A DNA stretch of 64,000 bases from Snodgrassella alvi wkB2 (GTDB lineage: Bacteria; Pseudomonadota; Gammaproteobacteria; Burkholderiales; Neisseriaceae). The notes below the pieces were generated by a model that was given only the letters and a program-made list of their open reading frames with translations, had not been told where the DNA came from and did not search any database. The DNA is taken from positions 894,894-958,893 of the forward strand of contig NZ_CP007446.1 in the NCBI RefSeq assembly GCF_000600005.1, in the 5' to 3' direction. Below, in pieces: positions 19,683 to 30,888 of the stretch (the first letter of the stretch is position 1; every line of letters starts with the position of its first letter). Both the position numbers and the translations under genes were made by a program.

Positions 19683-20189
19683 CTAGTGTTGCAATAGTGA
19701 CTCATCTAGTTTTAAATCATTGTTATAATTGATACTAATTTGATTTTCAAGAACTGTTCGGGCAATGGACTTGGCTTCTTCAAGTGAATGCATGGTATAG
19801 CTGCCACACTGGTAGCGGTTAAGTTCAGGTATGCGGCTCTGATCAGTTACCGCAAGCACATCCTGCATAGATTCCGCCCAGGCTTTGGCCACAGTTGCTT
19901 CATCTGGTGTTCCGATCAGACTCATATAAAAGCCAGTGCGGCAGCCCATTGGTGAGATATCAATAATTTCCACTTGATCACTGTTAAGATGGTCGCGCAT
20001 GAATCCGGCAAACAAATGTTCAATAGTATGCATGCCTTTTTCAGGCAGTATAGTCTGATTCGGTTTGCAGAAGCGTAAATCAAATACAGTAATGTCATCT
20101 CCTTTGGGTGTGGTCATATTCTTAGCCACACGTACTGCCGGAGCATGCATACGGGTATGGTCTACAGTAAAACTGTCGAGTAATGGCAT
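19683..20189 (-). CDS. luxS: S-ribosylhomocysteine lyase
   Basis: Cleaves S-ribosylhomocysteine to homocysteine and 4,5-dihydroxy-2,3-pentanedione, the precursor of AI-2. It has 168 residues. Metal ligands are visible in H-T-I-E-H (His, His) and R-Y-Q-C-G-S-Y (Cys). The catalytic Cys sits in P-M-G-C-R-T-G-F-Y. The start has GAGGGA upstream. It works after Mtn (61.9 kb in this window) in the activated methyl cycle. Confidence 0.97.
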   Translation of the reverse strand: MPLLDSFTVDHTRMHAPAVRVAKNMTTPKGDDITVFDLRFCKPNQTILPEKGMHTIEHLFAGFMRDHLNSDQVEIIDISPMGCRTGFYMSLIGTPDEATVAKAWAESMQDVLAVTDQSRIPELNRYQCGSYTMHSLEEAKSIARTVLENQISINYNNDLKLDESLLQH

Positions 20190-20208
20190 GATGATTCCCT
20201 CGCAATTA

Positions 20209-23200
20209 TCAGTTTAAAATTTTTCGTGCATTGGCAAACAGCCGGTACCAGCCGGACATTTCCGGCCAGTCACGCGGAGCCCAGCTCATTTGCGCTGTCT
20301 GGAATACCCGTTCAGGATGCGGCATCATAATGGTGACGCGGCCGTCCGTACTGCTGACACCGGCAATACCGGCCGGAGAGCCATTCGGATTGAGCGGATA
20401 TATATCCGTTACCTGATTCTGACCATCAATATACTGGAGTGCAACAGAAAGATCTGCCGGTATGGCGTCATTGGTCAGGTGAGCAAAATCTGCACGTCCT
20501 TCACCATGACTCACTACTACCGGTAAACTACTTCCGACCATATCAGCCAGAATTAATGATGAGGAAGCCGGAATAGTGACCATGCTCAGGCGAGCTTCAA
20601 ACTGTTCGGAAATATTGCGCCGAAAGCGTGGCCAGTTATCTGCACCTGGGATAATTTCAGCCAGATTGCTGAGCATCTGACAGCCGTTACACACGCCTAG
20701 TGTCAGGGTATCCTGTCTGTCAAAGAATTCTGCAAACTGTTGTCGCAGTTGTTCATTAAATAGGATACTTTTTGCCCATCCTTCTCCGGCGCCCAGTACA
20801 TCACCATAGCTGAATCCGCCACAGGCAGCCAGCAGTTGAAAATCACTTAATTTAACCCGTCCGCTTAGTAAATCACTCATGTGAACATCGTAAGTTTCGA
20901 AATTAGCGCGGGTAAATGCGGCCGCCATTTCTAATTGTCCGTTAACGCCCTGTTCACGAAGAATGGCAACTTTAGGCTGCTGATGCCGATGAATATAAGG
21001 TAAAGCAATATCTTCTGCCGGGTTAAAACTCAGGCTGGCAAATAATTCTGACAGCTGTTCCTGCTCCAGTAAGGCAAATTCACTGTCTGCACAGCAAGGA
21101 TTATCGCGTAAGCGTTGCATTTGATAACTGGTTTCACTCCACCTCTTTTGCAATTCAACCCGGTTTTCATTGAGTAAAACAGTATTACCATGCTGAACCA
21201 TTAACCGGTCAGTTGTATTGATGTGACCAAGCACATGTAAAGTTTCAGCCATACCGGCAGAGGCAAAAGCATTCTGAATGCCGGCAAGGTCATCATTGTG
21301 TATCTGAATAACCGCACCAAGCTCTTCTGTAAACAGACTGCGTACAGCGGCATCTTGCAGCTTCTGATTCTGGCTGTGCTTATTGGTTTGCCGGATGAGA
21401 GATGCAATATCAATAGTCACCCCGATATGGGCAGCAAACATCATTTCAGCCAGTGTTACTACCAATCCGCCATCACTGCGGTCATGATAGGCCAGAATTT
21501 TATTTTCCTGAATCAATGACTGAATAAGTGTGAAAAATTTAGAAATAATTTCGGGATTGCTGATATCCGGAGCTAAGCCGCATAGATTTTTCCATACCTG
21601 CTGCAAGGCACTGCCACCCATTCGGCTGTATCCCTGACCGAGGTCAATGGCCAGCAGGGTAGTATCTGCAATATTCTGTAGCTCAGGTGTCACAGTGTTG
21701 AGCACATTCTGAACCGGTGCAAAGGCTGTGATGACAGCAGATAAAGGCGAAACTACCCTTTTTTCTTCACCGGCATCATGCCAGCGTGTTTGCATTGATA
21801 ATGAATCTTTGCCTACAGGTATACTGATTTGCAGTTTCTGGCACAGTTCGGATACGGCTTTGACAGTCTCATACAGACGGGCATCTTCTCCGGCAAAACC
21901 ACAGGCAGCCATCCAGTTGGCAGAAAGTTTAATTTTGCCCATTTCTCCGATGTCTGTGGCAGCAATATTGGTTAATGCTTCACCAACTGCCATACGCCCT
22001 GAGGCTGCACCGGAAAATAAAGCTACAGGTGATTTTTCACCCATACTCATGGCTTCGCCACGTAAGGTATTAAAGCCCATTTTGGTTACAGCAACGTCTG
22101 CAACCGGTGTCTGATATCTTCCAATCATCTGATCGCGATGCGTAAGACCACCAACACTGCGGTCACCAATGGTAATCAGAAATTGTTTGCTGGCTACAGC
22201 AGGCAGACCTAATACTCTGTACAGGCTTTCACGAATATCCAGTTTACTTCCGTCAAAAGGAGGAATCTCTTCATTAACAGCAGAATCAGTGCGAGTCACT
22301 TTAGGTGGTTTGCCCAGTAACACGTCCAGAGGAATATCTACCGGATTGTTATTGAATAATTCATCATGTAATTGCAGCTGGCCCTCATCAGTAGCTGTGC
22401 CGACAACAGCAAACGGACAACGTTCACGCTGGCATATGGACTGAAATATTTCCAGATTTTCAGGCTGTACTGCCAAAACATAGCGTTCCTGAGCTTCATT
22501 ACACCAAATCTGCAACGGATTAAGGCCGTGTTCTTCAAGTGGTATGCGACGTAACTGAAAGATTGCCCCGCGGCCGGCATCGTTGACCAGCTCCGGAAAA
22601 GCGTTGGATAAGCCACCTGCACCAACATCATGGATGGATATAATCGGATTTTCTGAGCCAAGTTGCCAGCAGCGGTCAATAACTTCCTGTGCACGCCGCT
22701 CAATTTCAGGATTGCCACGCTGTACTGAGTCGAAATCCAGATCAGCATGATTTGCTCCGGTACTCATGCTGGAGGCTGCTCCGCCACCCAAACCAATCAG
22801 TAAGCCCGGTCCGCCCAGCTGAATAAGTAATGCACCTGCGGGAATATTGTCTTTGAAAACCTGCTGTGCCTGTATATTACCCAGCCCGCCTGCAATCATA
22901 ATAGGTTTATGAAAGCCGCGCATAGTACCACTGAATAATTCTTCAAATGTACGGAAATAGCCGAGCAAATTAGGACGACCAAATTCATTATTAAAGGCTG
23001 CGCTACCGATCGGGCCATCCAGCATGATATCCAGCGCACTGCTGATATGGGCTGGCTTACCATACTGATTACGTGTAGTTGTATATTGTTCCCATGGCTG
23101 GATAAATTCGGGAATACAAAGATTAGAAACACTGAAACCGCTTAAACCTGCTTTAGGACGTGCGCCTTTTCCTGTAGCGCCTTCATCACGGATTTCCCCG

Positions 23201-24144
23201 CCGGAACCGGTTGCAGCACCGGCAAATGGTGCGATAGCAGTAGGGTGGTTATGGGTTTCCACCTTCATCAGAATATGTGTTTCTTCAGTGCTGAACTGAT
23301 ATTTCTGCTGTTGATTTGCTTGTGGGTAAAAGCGTTCAATACTGGCACCGGCAATGATTGATGAATTGTCTTTGTAAGCGACCAGTGTACCTTCAGGATG
23401 TGCCTGATGCGTAGCCCGAATCATGCCAAACAGAGATTCAGGTTTGGCTTCATCATCAACAATAAATTTGGCATTAAATATTTTGTGTCGACAATGTTCT
23501 GAGTTTGCCTGAGCAAACATCATCAGTTCTACATCGGTAGGATTACGTTGCAGTTGCTGATAATTTTCAACCAGATAATCTATTTCATCTGCGGATAATG
23601 CCAGCCCCATTTGCTGGTTAGCTGCTTGCAGAGCTGTTTTGCCATTTGCCAGTATGTCAATACTGGTAAAACTTTTTGCCGCAGTTGTGTGAAACAGTTG
23701 TGCAGCATCTGCTACAGCAGTTAGTACACTTTCTGTCATGCGGTCATGCAGTATGGTTTGCCAGCTATCCTGTTCCTGCTGACTAAGCTCGCGCGAAAAT
23801 GAATACAGGATGCCGCGCTCAATGCGCTCAATTACGTTTAGTGCGCAATTGTGTGCAATATCGGTTGCTTTGGATGCCCACGGTGAAATAGTGCCCAGAC
23901 GGGGTGTAACCAATAATTGCGTGCCTGTCAGAGTATTGCTGTTCTGATGAGTAGCACGTAAAAGTTGAAGCAGTTTTTGCTGTTGACCAGAATCAAGTTC
24001 GGTGGCTGAAGCCACAAAATAGCGATATTCGCTGTTTATCTGAATATTACAATCCAGTTGTAATCTGGCTGCCTGCTGTAACAATTTTTCGATACGAAAC
24101 GGGGATAGTGCGGCCTCGCCGCACAGTGACAGAACAACTGACAT
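20209..24144 (-). CDS. purL: Phosphoribosylformylglycinamidine synthase (single-chain PurL)
   Basis: ATP- and glutamine-dependent conversion of FGAR to FGAM in purine synthesis. The 1311-residue large form is typical of proteobacteria. It has an N-terminal PurS-like domain (about 1-150) and a linker with H-C-R-H-K (ATP/FGAR site). Two AIR-synthase-like halves follow (about 220-980; [11 protein letters not shown] and D-R-S-D-G-G-L). The C-terminal class I glutaminase (about 1050-1311) has the catalytic Cys in G-V-C-N-G-C-Q and the His/Glu in P-H-P-E-R. The upstream Shine-Dalgarno sequence is weak. It is divergent from glnB. Confidence 0.98.
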   Translation of the reverse strand: MSVVLSLCGEAALSPFRIEKLLQQAARLQLDCNIQINSEYRYFVASATELDSGQQQKLLQLLRATHQNSNTLTGTQLLVTPRLGTISPWASKATDIAHNCALNVIERIERGILYSFSRELSQQEQDSWQTILHDRMTESVLTAVADAAQLFHTTAAKSFTSIDILANGKTALQAANQQMGLALSADEIDYLVENYQQLQRNPTDVELMMFAQANSEHCRHKIFNAKFIVDDEAKPESLFGMIRATHQAHPEGTLVAYKDNSSIIAGASIERFYPQANQQQKYQFSTEETHILMKVETHNHPTAIAPFAGAATGSGGEIRDEGATGKGARPKAGLSGFSVSNLCIPEFIQPWEQYTTTRNQYGKPAHISSALDIMLDGPIGSAAFNNEFGRPNLLGYFRTFEELFSGTMRGFHKPIMIAGGLGNIQAQQVFKDNIPAGALLIQLGGPGLLIGLGGGAASSMSTGANHADLDFDSVQRGNPEIERRAQEVIDRCWQLGSENPIISIHDVGAGGLSNAFPELVNDAGRGAIFQLRRIPLEEHGLNPLQIWCNEAQERYVLAVQPENLEIFQSICQRERCPFAVVGTATDEGQLQLHDELFNNNPVDIPLDVLLGKPPKVTRTDSAVNEEIPPFDGSKLDIRESLYRVLGLPAVASKQFLITIGDRSVGGLTHRDQMIGRYQTPVADVAVTKMGFNTLRGEAMSMGEKSPVALFSGAASGRMAVGEALTNIAATDIGEMGKIKLSANWMAACGFAGEDARLYETVKAVSELCQKLQISIPVGKDSLSMQTRWHDAGEEKRVVSPLSAVITAFAPVQNVLNTVTPELQNIADTTLLAIDLGQGYSRMGGSALQQVWKNLCGLAPDISNPEIISKFFTLIQSLIQENKILAYHDRSDGGLVVTLAEMMFAAHIGVTIDIASLIRQTNKHSQNQKLQDAAVRSLFTEELGAVIQIHNDDLAGIQNAFASAGMAETLHVLGHINTTDRLMVQHGNTVLLNENRVELQKRWSETSYQMQRLRDNPCCADSEFALLEQEQLSELFASLSFNPAEDIALPYIHRHQQPKVAILREQGVNGQLEMAAAFTRANFETYDVHMSDLLSGRVKLSDFQLLAACGGFSYGDVLGAGEGWAKSILFNEQLRQQFAEFFDRQDTLTLGVCNGCQMLSNLAEIIPGADNWPRFRRNISEQFEARLSMVTIPASSSLILADMVGSSLPVVVSHGEGRADFAHLTNDAIPADLSVALQYIDGQNQVTDIYPLNPNGSPAGIAGVSSTDGRVTIMMPHPERVFQTAQMSWAPRDWPEMSGWYRLFANARKILN

Positions 24145-24277
24145 GATGAGAGTAGCTCACTTTAGTAGTGGGTTTTGGCTGAAACGCAATTTTACGCGAA
24201 AAATAAGTGCTTTGCTTAAATTTATGTTATTAAATCATGGTAGTTTGAGTTTCAGATAAGGATATGGTAGTTTTTAG

Positions 24278-24649
<372 letters not shown>

Positions 24650-24752
24650 AAAATAGTCAGAATAAATAGAAAACCGTCTGAGAATAGCAGTGATAATATG
24701 ACTCAAGTATGTTAATACATTGCTTTCGTACGGTTTTCTTATCTTGAAGATA

Positions 24753-25340
24753 TTAGCTTGGCTTTTTACCAAATTGCCACAGAGTGAACATAATAGCCGC
24801 AGCAATAAAAAATTTAAGTAAATCAAAACCGGCAAATGGCAGATAGCCTAATTGCAATGCATGATAAATACTGGTATGCAAATAAAAAGCCAGATAAAAA
24901 ACACCAAAGACAAATATAATCTGATGAGCAAGTGCAAAGGCGCATAATCCGCTGAAAAAATGTCGGTCATAGCCTCTTTCAGCAGCCCAGCCGGCGATAT
25001 ACGCACTGAATATGAAACCGTACAGATAACCGGCAGAGGCTGATACCAATACATTTATTCCGCCATGCCCGCCCGCAAAAAAGGGCAGACCGCAGGCGCC
25101 GAGCAGCAAATATTCAAGTATGGCTAATACAGCAAGCTTTCGCCCTAAAAATGCACCGAGCAGTAAAACTGCCAGTGATTGCAGCGATAAAGGGACGGGG
25201 TGCAGAGGAATGCTTATATTGGCTGATATAGCCATTAATAATGCTGCTAATGTAGTTGCAAGTAATTGGTGCGACCACTGGGTTAACCTATAGTGCTGCA
25301 AAAGATAAGGCTGATAGGTTTGCGATAAAATTGAGGTCAT
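24753..25340 (-). CDS. bioY: Biotin transporter BioY
   Basis: A 195-residue membrane protein with about six helices. The BioY pattern is visible: P-L-H-P-V-P-L-S-L-Q-S-L-A-V-L-L-L-G-A at residues 46-64 and a Gly-rich G-G-H-G-G-I-N-V-L. BioY is the biotin-binding S component of an ECF transporter and in some bacteria works alone. No ecfA/ecfT genes are adjacent. It suggests the organism takes biotin from its surroundings. Confidence 0.85.
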   Translation of the reverse strand: MTSILSQTYQPYLLQHYRLTQWSHQLLATTLAALLMAISANISIPLHPVPLSLQSLAVLLLGAFLGRKLAVLAILEYLLLGACGLPFFAGGHGGINVLVSASAGYLYGFIFSAYIAGWAAERGYDRHFFSGLCAFALAHQIIFVFGVFYLAFYLHTSIYHALQLGYLPFAGFDLLKFFIAAAIMFTLWQFGKKPS

Positions 25341-25426
25341 GGATTGGTTATATTTAGTTGAATATCAGGGAGAAAAAAAGAGGTTCGCAATTAATAAAAA
25401 GCGGCCGAAGCCGCTTGAATATAGAA

Positions 25427-26764
25427 TTACAATACGTAACGAGCCAGATCCTCACGTTCAGCTATATCCTGTAAACGCGCATCAACGTAAGCTGCGTCAA
25501 TGGTTATATCGCCGGCAGGCGCATCAAAGGAAACTTCTTCAAGTAATTTTTCCATAACTGTATGCAATCGGCGTGCTCCAATATTTTCGGTTTTTTCATT
25601 AACCTGAAAAGCGATTTCAGCAATACGGGCAATGCCGTCATCAGTAAATTGCAGATTGACATCATCAGTAGCCAGTAAAGCAGAATACTGTTCAGTCAAA
25701 TTAGCATGGGTCGTTGTCAGAATGGCTTTAAAGTCATCTACACTCAGATTATCCAGCTCAACACGAATCGGAAAGCGCCCCTGTAATTCGGGGATTAGAT
25801 CACTGGGTCGATTAAGATGAAATGCGCCAGATGCAATAAATAAAACATGATCAGTTTTAATCATGCCATACTTAGTCTGTACCGTTGTCCCTTCAACCAG
25901 AGGCAGTAAATCACGCTGCACACCCTGACGTGAAACATCTCCGCCATGGCGACTGCTGTCAGTAGCAATTTTATCAATTTCATCCAAAAATACGATGCCA
26001 TTTTGTTCAACTGACTTAATTGCCTGTTCACGTAACTCTTCTTCGCTTACCAGTTTAGCTGCTTCTTCATCCAGCAGTAATTTCATAGCAGCGCTTACTT
26101 TCATTTTCTGAGCTTTGGTTTTACCCTGTCCCATGCTGCTGAACATATCTTGCAACTGATTCGTGAAGTCTTCCATTCCCGGAGGACCCATAACAGACAT
26201 GGTCGGAGAAGGATTAGCGGCAACCTCAATCTCGATTTCCTTATCGTCAAGCTCGCCTTTACGCAGCATCTGACGGAATTTCTGCCGGGTATGATTTTCC
26301 GGTTGAGCTTCCTGTGGCTCACCGGCAAAACCGACACTGCGTGGCGGAGGCAGCAGGGCATCCAGAATGCGGTTTTCTGCGGCATCCTGAGCACGGTCGC
26401 GATTTTTAGCGATTGTCTGGTTACGAATGTTTTTCAGGGCAATTTCAATCAAATCGCGAATAATACTGTCAACATCACGGCCTACATAGCCTACTTCAGT
26501 AAATTTGGTAGCTTCTACCTTAATAAAAGGTGCGTTGGCCAGACGGGCAAGTCTGCGGGCTATTTCAGTTTTACCTACACCAGTAGGCCCGATCATCAGA
26601 ATATTTTTCGGAACGATTTCGCTTTGTAAGGGTTCGGCAACGCGACTGCGGCGATACCGGTTTCTCAGCGCTACTGCTACTGCACGTTTGGCCTGAGTCT
26701 GCCCGATAATATGATTATCTAATTCATGAACGATTTCGCTCGGGGTCATTACAGATGTACTCAT
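25427..26764 (-). CDS. hslU: ATP-dependent protease ATPase subunit HslU
   Basis: AAA+ unfoldase that feeds substrates into HslV. It has 445 residues from the ATG at 26764 ([12 protein letters not shown]). The longer frame start at 26803 adds 13 residues not expected for the family. Walker A is G-P-T-G-V-G-K-T-E and Walker B is [10 protein letters not shown]. The I domain lies about residues 110-240, and sensor/C-terminal I-G-A-R-R-L-H-T-V is present. Cotranscribed after hslV (57 bases). Confidence 0.97.
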   Translation of the reverse strand: MSTSVMTPSEIVHELDNHIIGQTQAKRAVAVALRNRYRRSRVAEPLQSEIVPKNILMIGPTGVGKTEIARRLARLANAPFIKVEATKFTEVGYVGRDVDSIIRDLIEIALKNIRNQTIAKNRDRAQDAAENRILDALLPPPRSVGFAGEPQEAQPENHTRQKFRQMLRKGELDDKEIEIEVAANPSPTMSVMGPPGMEDFTNQLQDMFSSMGQGKTKAQKMKVSAAMKLLLDEEAAKLVSEEELREQAIKSVEQNGIVFLDEIDKIATDSSRHGGDVSRQGVQRDLLPLVEGTTVQTKYGMIKTDHVLFIASGAFHLNRPSDLIPELQGRFPIRVELDNLSVDDFKAILTTTHANLTEQYSALLATDDVNLQFTDDGIARIAEIAFQVNEKTENIGARRLHTVMEKLLEEVSFDAPAGDITIDAAYVDARLQDIAEREDLARYVL

Positions 26765-26821
26765 CTTGTTCCAATCTTGAGATATGACCGTTTTTAAATA
26801 CAAATTAAACGGCCAATAAAA

Positions 26822-27355
26822 TTACAAGGTTTCAATAGTGTGGCTCTGATTTGTGTAAATGCAGATGTCACCGGCAATCTCGAGGGACTTTTTAACTACT
26901 TCAGCCGGTTCAAGCTCGGTATTTTCCATTAATGCACGTGCTGCCGACTGGGCAAAAGCACCACCGGAACCAATAGCTGCAATGCTTTGTTCCGGTTCGA
27001 GCACATCACCATTTCCGGTAATTACCAGTGTATTTTTTTTATCTGCCACAATTAACATTGCTTCCAGACGGCGTAATGCGCGATCGGTACGCCATTCTTT
27101 AGCCAGCTCAATTGCAGCCAGCATCAGTTTACCCTGATGTTTTTGCAATTTACTTTCAAATAGTTCTATCAGGGTAAATGCATCAGCGGTACCCCCGGCA
27201 AAACCGGCCAGCACCTGATTGTTATACAGTTTGCGTACTTTGCGTGCAGTCCCTTTAATAATGGTATTACCCAGTGTCACTTGACCATCTCCACCGATGG
27301 CGACGTTTTCACCGCGGCGAACGGAAATAATGGTTGTACCGTCGAATTGTTGCAT
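26822..27355 (-). CDS. hslV: ATP-dependent protease peptidase subunit HslV
   Basis: Proteasome-like threonine peptidase. The ATG at 27355 (AAGGA nine bases upstream) gives M-Q-Q-F-D-G before T-T-I-I-S-V-R-R. A five-residue propeptide plus Met must therefore be removed to expose the catalytic Thr, whereas E. coli HslV loses only Met. I recall the same M-x-Q-F-D-G in neisserial HslV. The rest is standard: [34 protein letters not shown]. The frame extends upstream to 27412, but that extension lacks support. Confidence 0.95.
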   Translation of the reverse strand: MQQFDGTTIISVRRGENVAIGGDGQVTLGNTIIKGTARKVRKLYNNQVLAGFAGGTADAFTLIELFESKLQKHQGKLMLAAIELAKEWRTDRALRRLEAMLIVADKKNTLVITGNGDVLEPEQSIAAIGSGGAFAQSAARALMENTELEPAEVVKKSLEIAGDICIYTNQSHTIETL

Positions 27356-27544
27356 GTCTCGTGATCCTTTGCTGACCAGCAGCCGGATAGCTGCCGGAGA
27401 AAATAACTGCATTTAAATAAGGGCAGTTATTACCGCTTTCAAGTTAAACCATGATTTATTCTGATTTATTAGAATTTGTCTGTCACTCCGGCTGGCTAGT
27501 ACAGATACGAAGTAGGAGAGTTCTTTATTCATATATAAAATAAA

Positions 27545-27569
27545 AACGGCAACCTGAAAGGTTGCCGTT
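27545..27569 (-). terminator. Terminator of the ACP-like lipoprotein gene
   Basis: AACGGCAACCT and AGGTTGCCGTT form an 11-bp perfect stem with a 3-base loop. On the minus strand it ends in TTTTTATTTTA. Confidence 0.9.
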
Positions 27570-27586
27570 GTTCAAAGCACAAGCAA

Positions 27587-28135
27587 TTATTTTTTGTGTT
27601 TGTATACTTTTTTGGTAGTAACAGTTTTGGTGGTTTTAACAGTTTTGGTTTTAGCCGGAGCTACTGCCACTGTACCATTATCTATTACGCAGTTCTGGGT
27701 AACGATTTGCGGAACAATTTTTTCCTGACCGTTAATTACCTGTTTGCTTGGCTGTAACAGACCCAGAGCACCAACTTTATCTACAGTATCGCTGTTGGCA
27801 ATAGCGGTTTTCCAAGTAATGCCTTCTGGAGAAACAAAAGTATTGTAGTTAACATCACGTGCATCACGCATCATTACAGGAGAAAGTCTGCCCTGATAAT
27901 TTACCTGAGCTGCCACGACATTCTGACCTTGCAATCCATACATTACAGTCAAACGGTTTTTAGCTGCACCAGTACCGCACAAATAAGCTACTTCTTTACG
28001 CGCATCAATCTGTACATTCGCTGTAGTTGCTGCAGGTACGGCTACCTGTGTAGAAGGTGCTTTATGATGATGTTTTGATGCACAACCGGTAACAGCCAGC
28101 ATCAACAATACAGCCGGGACAAGAACTTTTTTCAT
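27587..28135 (-). CDS. Lipoprotein resembling the neisserial adhesin complex protein / MliC-type inhibitor
   Basis: A 182-residue protein. Its lipoprotein signal has the lipobox V-T-G-C (Cys18), followed by a His-rich stretch K-H-H-H-K. The central domain (about 45-150: V-A-Y-L-C, V-M-Y-G-L-Q-G, A-A-Q-V-N-Y-Q-G-R, a second Cys near the end) resembles adhesin complex protein (ACP) and MliC lysozyme inhibitors. A C-terminal tail of about 25 residues is rich in Lys, Thr and Val. The start has AAGGAG upstream. Likely outer-membrane anchored. A lysozyme-inhibitor or adhesin role is inference from a distant resemblance. Confidence 0.7.
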   Translation of the reverse strand: MKKVLVPAVLLMLAVTGCASKHHHKAPSTQVAVPAATTANVQIDARKEVAYLCGTGAAKNRLTVMYGLQGQNVVAAQVNYQGRLSPVMMRDARDVNYNTFVSPEGITWKTAIANSDTVDKVGALGLLQPSKQVINGQEKIVPQIVTQNCVIDNGTVAVAPAKTKTVKTTKTVTTKKVYKHKK

Positions 28136-28392
28136 GACAACTCCTTATAAGCATTTATGAATAAATCTTCTGATAACATAAACCATCATACTTGGCTTAG
28201 GTAAAGATGCAATAGCTGTATCTTAGTCTTTTTTAGCTAATGTAGGGTAGTATTAAATAATACAGTTTAAACGTTATCGTTACTGTATTAATAGTACATG
28301 AATAAAAAATTCTTCACAACATCATGTTTCAAGTGAAATATTTGTTTTCAAGGCCAACTATCAGTATGTGAAGGTCATTATTTTAACTGTAT
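28136..28392. other. Intergenic region upstream of the ACP-like lipoprotein
   Basis: About 257 bases, AT-rich, no gene visible. It should hold the lipoprotein promoter. No clear operator is seen. Confidence 0.4.
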
Positions 28393-29211
28393 TTAATTTT
28401 CAATATTTAACTTTATTTCACTTGGTATCTGTACCACGCTTCTGTCATTCAGATTAAATGCTGTTAGGCTACCCCCCCATAAAGCACCGGTATCCACACA
28501 CACAACATGATCGGCCTGATAAAAACCTAATGTCGACCAATGACCGAATAGAATGGTTTTATCGATATTTTGTCGGTGCGGCGCCTTAAACCATGGAATA
28601 TGATGTACTGGTATATTAATGAGCGTCCCTTTATAATCAAAATCCATTGCTCCATCATCAGTCAGTGCACGCATCCGGGTAAAGCTGTTAGTGATAAAAC
28701 GCAATCTCTCATCGCCACTGAGATTATTGTTCCAGCGAACAGGTTTATTGCCATACATTTGGGAAAAAAAATGTTCCGGAGTATTTTGCAATACGGTTTC
28801 CACTTCCTGAGCCAGTAGCTGTGCCTGATCGCATGTCCATTCTGGCCAGATACCTGCATGGACCATGACATAATTGTCCTGCTGGCGATATAAAGGCTGT
28901 CGGAGTAACCAGTCAATTAATTGTTTTCTGTCGGGCGCATTCAGAATGTCACTGATTGTATCTGCACGTTTGAGTTTGCCATAACCATAATGCAGTGCAA
29001 GTAAATGTAAGTCATGATTTCCCAGAATAGTCTGCATACAGCCATCATGCTGTTTTACCAGACGCAATGTGGCAAGTGATTGCGGGCCCCGGTTTACCAG
29101 ATCTCCGGTAAGCCATAAGGTATCAGTACCGGGATTAAAATTCAGTTTATCCAGTAGTTTTTTAAACTCTGTCAGACATCCCTGTAAATCACCAATCACA
29201 TACTGTGCCAT
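28393..29211 (-). CDS. apaH: Symmetrical bis(5'-nucleosyl)-tetraphosphatase
   Basis: Hydrolyses Ap4A to two ADP and, in E. coli, also removes NpnN caps from RNA. It has 272 residues from M-A-Q-Y-V-I-G-D-L-Q-G-C (29211), with AGGAG six bases upstream. Metallophosphatase motifs are G-D-L-Q-G-C, G-D-L-V-N-R-G-P, G-N-H-D-L-H and the late G-H-W-S and D-T-G-A-L-W-G-G. The two Gly codons of the last motif sit in a C7 run on the + strand (28472-28478). The frame is intact. Confidence 0.95.
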   Translation of the reverse strand: MAQYVIGDLQGCLTEFKKLLDKLNFNPGTDTLWLTGDLVNRGPQSLATLRLVKQHDGCMQTILGNHDLHLLALHYGYGKLKRADTISDILNAPDRKQLIDWLLRQPLYRQQDNYVMVHAGIWPEWTCDQAQLLAQEVETVLQNTPEHFFSQMYGNKPVRWNNNLSGDERLRFITNSFTRMRALTDDGAMDFDYKGTLINIPVHHIPWFKAPHRQNIDKTILFGHWSTLGFYQADHVVCVDTGALWGGSLTAFNLNDRSVVQIPSEIKLNIEN

Positions 29212-29271
29212 ATTCATCTCCTGAGAAATCGGGATAAACCTAATCAAACTGGTTTGTCCCGATTTGTCTGT

Positions 29272-29658
29272 TTACTTGTCCAGTACCAGAATGGCTTCAG
29301 CTTCAACCAGAGCACCTTTAGGTAAAGCAGAAACTTCAACAGCAGCACGAGCTGGATAAGGAGTTGTAAAGTATTGCGCCATAATCTCATTAAACGTAGC
29401 AAAATTACTCAAATCAGTCAGATAGGCATTTACTTTTACCAAGTCATTCAGACTGCCTCCGGCAGCTTCTGCAACCGCCCGGAGATTTTTAAACACCTGA
29501 TGTGCCTGTTCAGCAAAACCACCATCAACGATTTGCATTGTTTCAGCTACTAACGGAATCTGACCGGAAAGATATACTGTATTGCCAGCACGTACTGCTT
29601 GTGAATAAGCACCGATAGCGGCCGGTGCTTTCTCAGTATGAATAATATTTTTTCCCAT
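29272..29658 (-). CDS. ridA: RidA family reactive intermediate deaminase
   Basis: A 128-residue trimeric enamine/imine deaminase. It hydrolyses 2-aminoacrylate and the 2-aminocrotonate that IlvA releases, protecting PLP enzymes. The sequence is typical: [18 protein letters not shown], then the substrate Arg in Y-P-A-R-A-A-V-E-V and the C-terminal V-E-A-E-A-I. A strong Shine-Dalgarno sequence (AAGGAG) lies eight bases before the ATG. It lies between hemW and apaH on the same strand. Confidence 0.95.
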   Translation of the reverse strand: MGKNIIHTEKAPAAIGAYSQAVRAGNTVYLSGQIPLVAETMQIVDGGFAEQAHQVFKNLRAVAEAAGGSLNDLVKVNAYLTDLSNFATFNEIMAQYFTTPYPARAAVEVSALPKGALVEAEAILVLDK

Positions 29659-29688
29659 GTTTTTACTCCTTGGTATGAAAAGGGGTTA

Positions 29689-30888
29689 TCAGTCTTTCAA
29701 AAATAAAGCCAGTAAATCATTCAGAAAAGTACGTCCGAGTGCAGTCGGACGTAAGTTTAACGGATCTGCGTCCATTAAACCTCGCTCTACGGCCTGAGTA
29801 ATCGCATATTGAATGGAGGTAACAGGCAAGCCGGTACGCTCGCTAAACCATGTAGTAGGAACTCCATCAGTTAATCTCAGAGCATTCAGCATAAATTCAA
29901 AAGGTAAATCCTGTGCAGAAATTTGCCGGCGGACAATAGCACACTGAGGTTGCTGCTGCATCGCTTGCAGATAATCTTTCGGATGCCTGCACCGAGTAGT
30001 GCGCTCAATTGCCTGAGCACTGGATATCTTACCATGAGCGCCAGCTCCGATACCGATATAATCGCCAAATTGCCAGTAGTTCAGATTATGCCGGCATTGT
30101 TGCTGAGGGTGGGCGAAGGCAGACGTTTCATAATGATGAAAACCTGCCTGTGACAGTGATGTATGTACAGCTTCTTCTATATCAGCAATATGGTCATCAT
30201 CTGGTAGCTTCGGAGGAGGTGAATGGGCAAAAGGTGTATTGGGTTCCAGTGTAAGCTGATAAGCACTAATGTGCCTTACTCCGGTTGCAATTGCTGTATT
30301 AATATCTTCCTTTGCCTGTGCGACAGTTTGTCCTGGTAAGGCATACATCAAATCAATATTGAGTTTAGGAAACAGGATTAAGCCTGATTCAATGGCATTT
30401 AGTGCTTCTTTGCGGTTATGAATTCTACCCAGTGCAGCCAGTTTGTCATTGGCAAAACTTTGTACTCCGATGGAAAGCCGGTTTATACCAGCTGCTGCAT
30501 AGTCTGCAAAACGATCGCGTTCAAATGTGCCCGGATTGGCTTCAAGGGTAATTTCTGCTGTGGGTATCAGATTAACCCGTGCACGAATGCCGCTTAAGAG
30601 CTTTTCAAATGCAGATGCGGAAAACAGACTGGGTGTCCCTCCGCCGATAAAAATTGTGTGAACAGACCTACCCCAGAAATAAGGCAGTTCAGTTTCCAGA
30701 TCAGTTAATAAGGCAGCAATATACTTCTGCTCATCCAGTTCCTGCTTAAGCTGATGCGAATTGAAGTCGCAATACGGACATTTGCGAACACACCATGGAA
30801 TATGAATATACAGAGATAGTGGCGGTAAACTGGTCAAAGCTGGCGTAACAGAATGCGGTATTTGCAGAGAAACGGGAAACTCAGACAT
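29689..30888 (-). CDS. hemW: Radical SAM heme chaperone HemW
   Basis: A 399-residue HemN-like protein. The radical-SAM cluster motif is C-V-R-K-C-P-Y-C (C-x3-C-x2-C) in H-I-P-W-C. G-G-G-T-P-S (SAM) and the C-terminal HemN domain (about 290-380) are present. The fourth residue after the motif is Asp-Phe-Asn as in HemW, not the longer HemN form. HemW inserts heme into respiratory proteins. An older label, oxygen-independent coproporphyrinogen oxidase, is probably wrong for it. Its start overlaps the rdgB stop by 8 bases. Confidence 0.92.
   Translation of the reverse strand: MSEFPVSLQIPHSVTPALTSLPPLSLYIHIPWCVRKCPYCDFNSHQLKQELDEQKYIAALLTDLETELPYFWGRSVHTIFIGGGTPSLFSASAFEKLLSGIRARVNLIPTAEITLEANPGTFERDRFADYAAAGINRLSIGVQSFANDKLAALGRIHNRKEALNAIESGLILFPKLNIDLMYALPGQTVAQAKEDINTAIATGVRHISAYQLTLEPNTPFAHSPPPKLPDDDHIADIEEAVHTSLSQAGFHHYETSAFAHPQQQCRHNLNYWQFGDYIGIGAGAHGKISSAQAIERTTRCRHPKDYLQAMQQQPQCAIVRRQISAQDLPFEFMLNALRLTDGVPTTWFSERTGLPVTSIQYAITQAVERGLMDADPLNLRPTALGRTFLNDLLALFLKD

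Noticed and set aside
24668-24739. Inverted repeat AGAAAACCGT ... ACGGTTTTCT after glnB with a Neisseria-like CCGTCTGA
   Set aside because: The 52-base loop is too long for a good terminator, and the word differs from the GCCGTCTGAA uptake sequence at two positions with a single copy only.
28472-28478. C7 run within apaH as a possible slippage tract
   Set aside because: Only seven bases, near the 3' end, and it encodes the conserved Trp-Gly-Gly motif, so it is explained by protein constraint.
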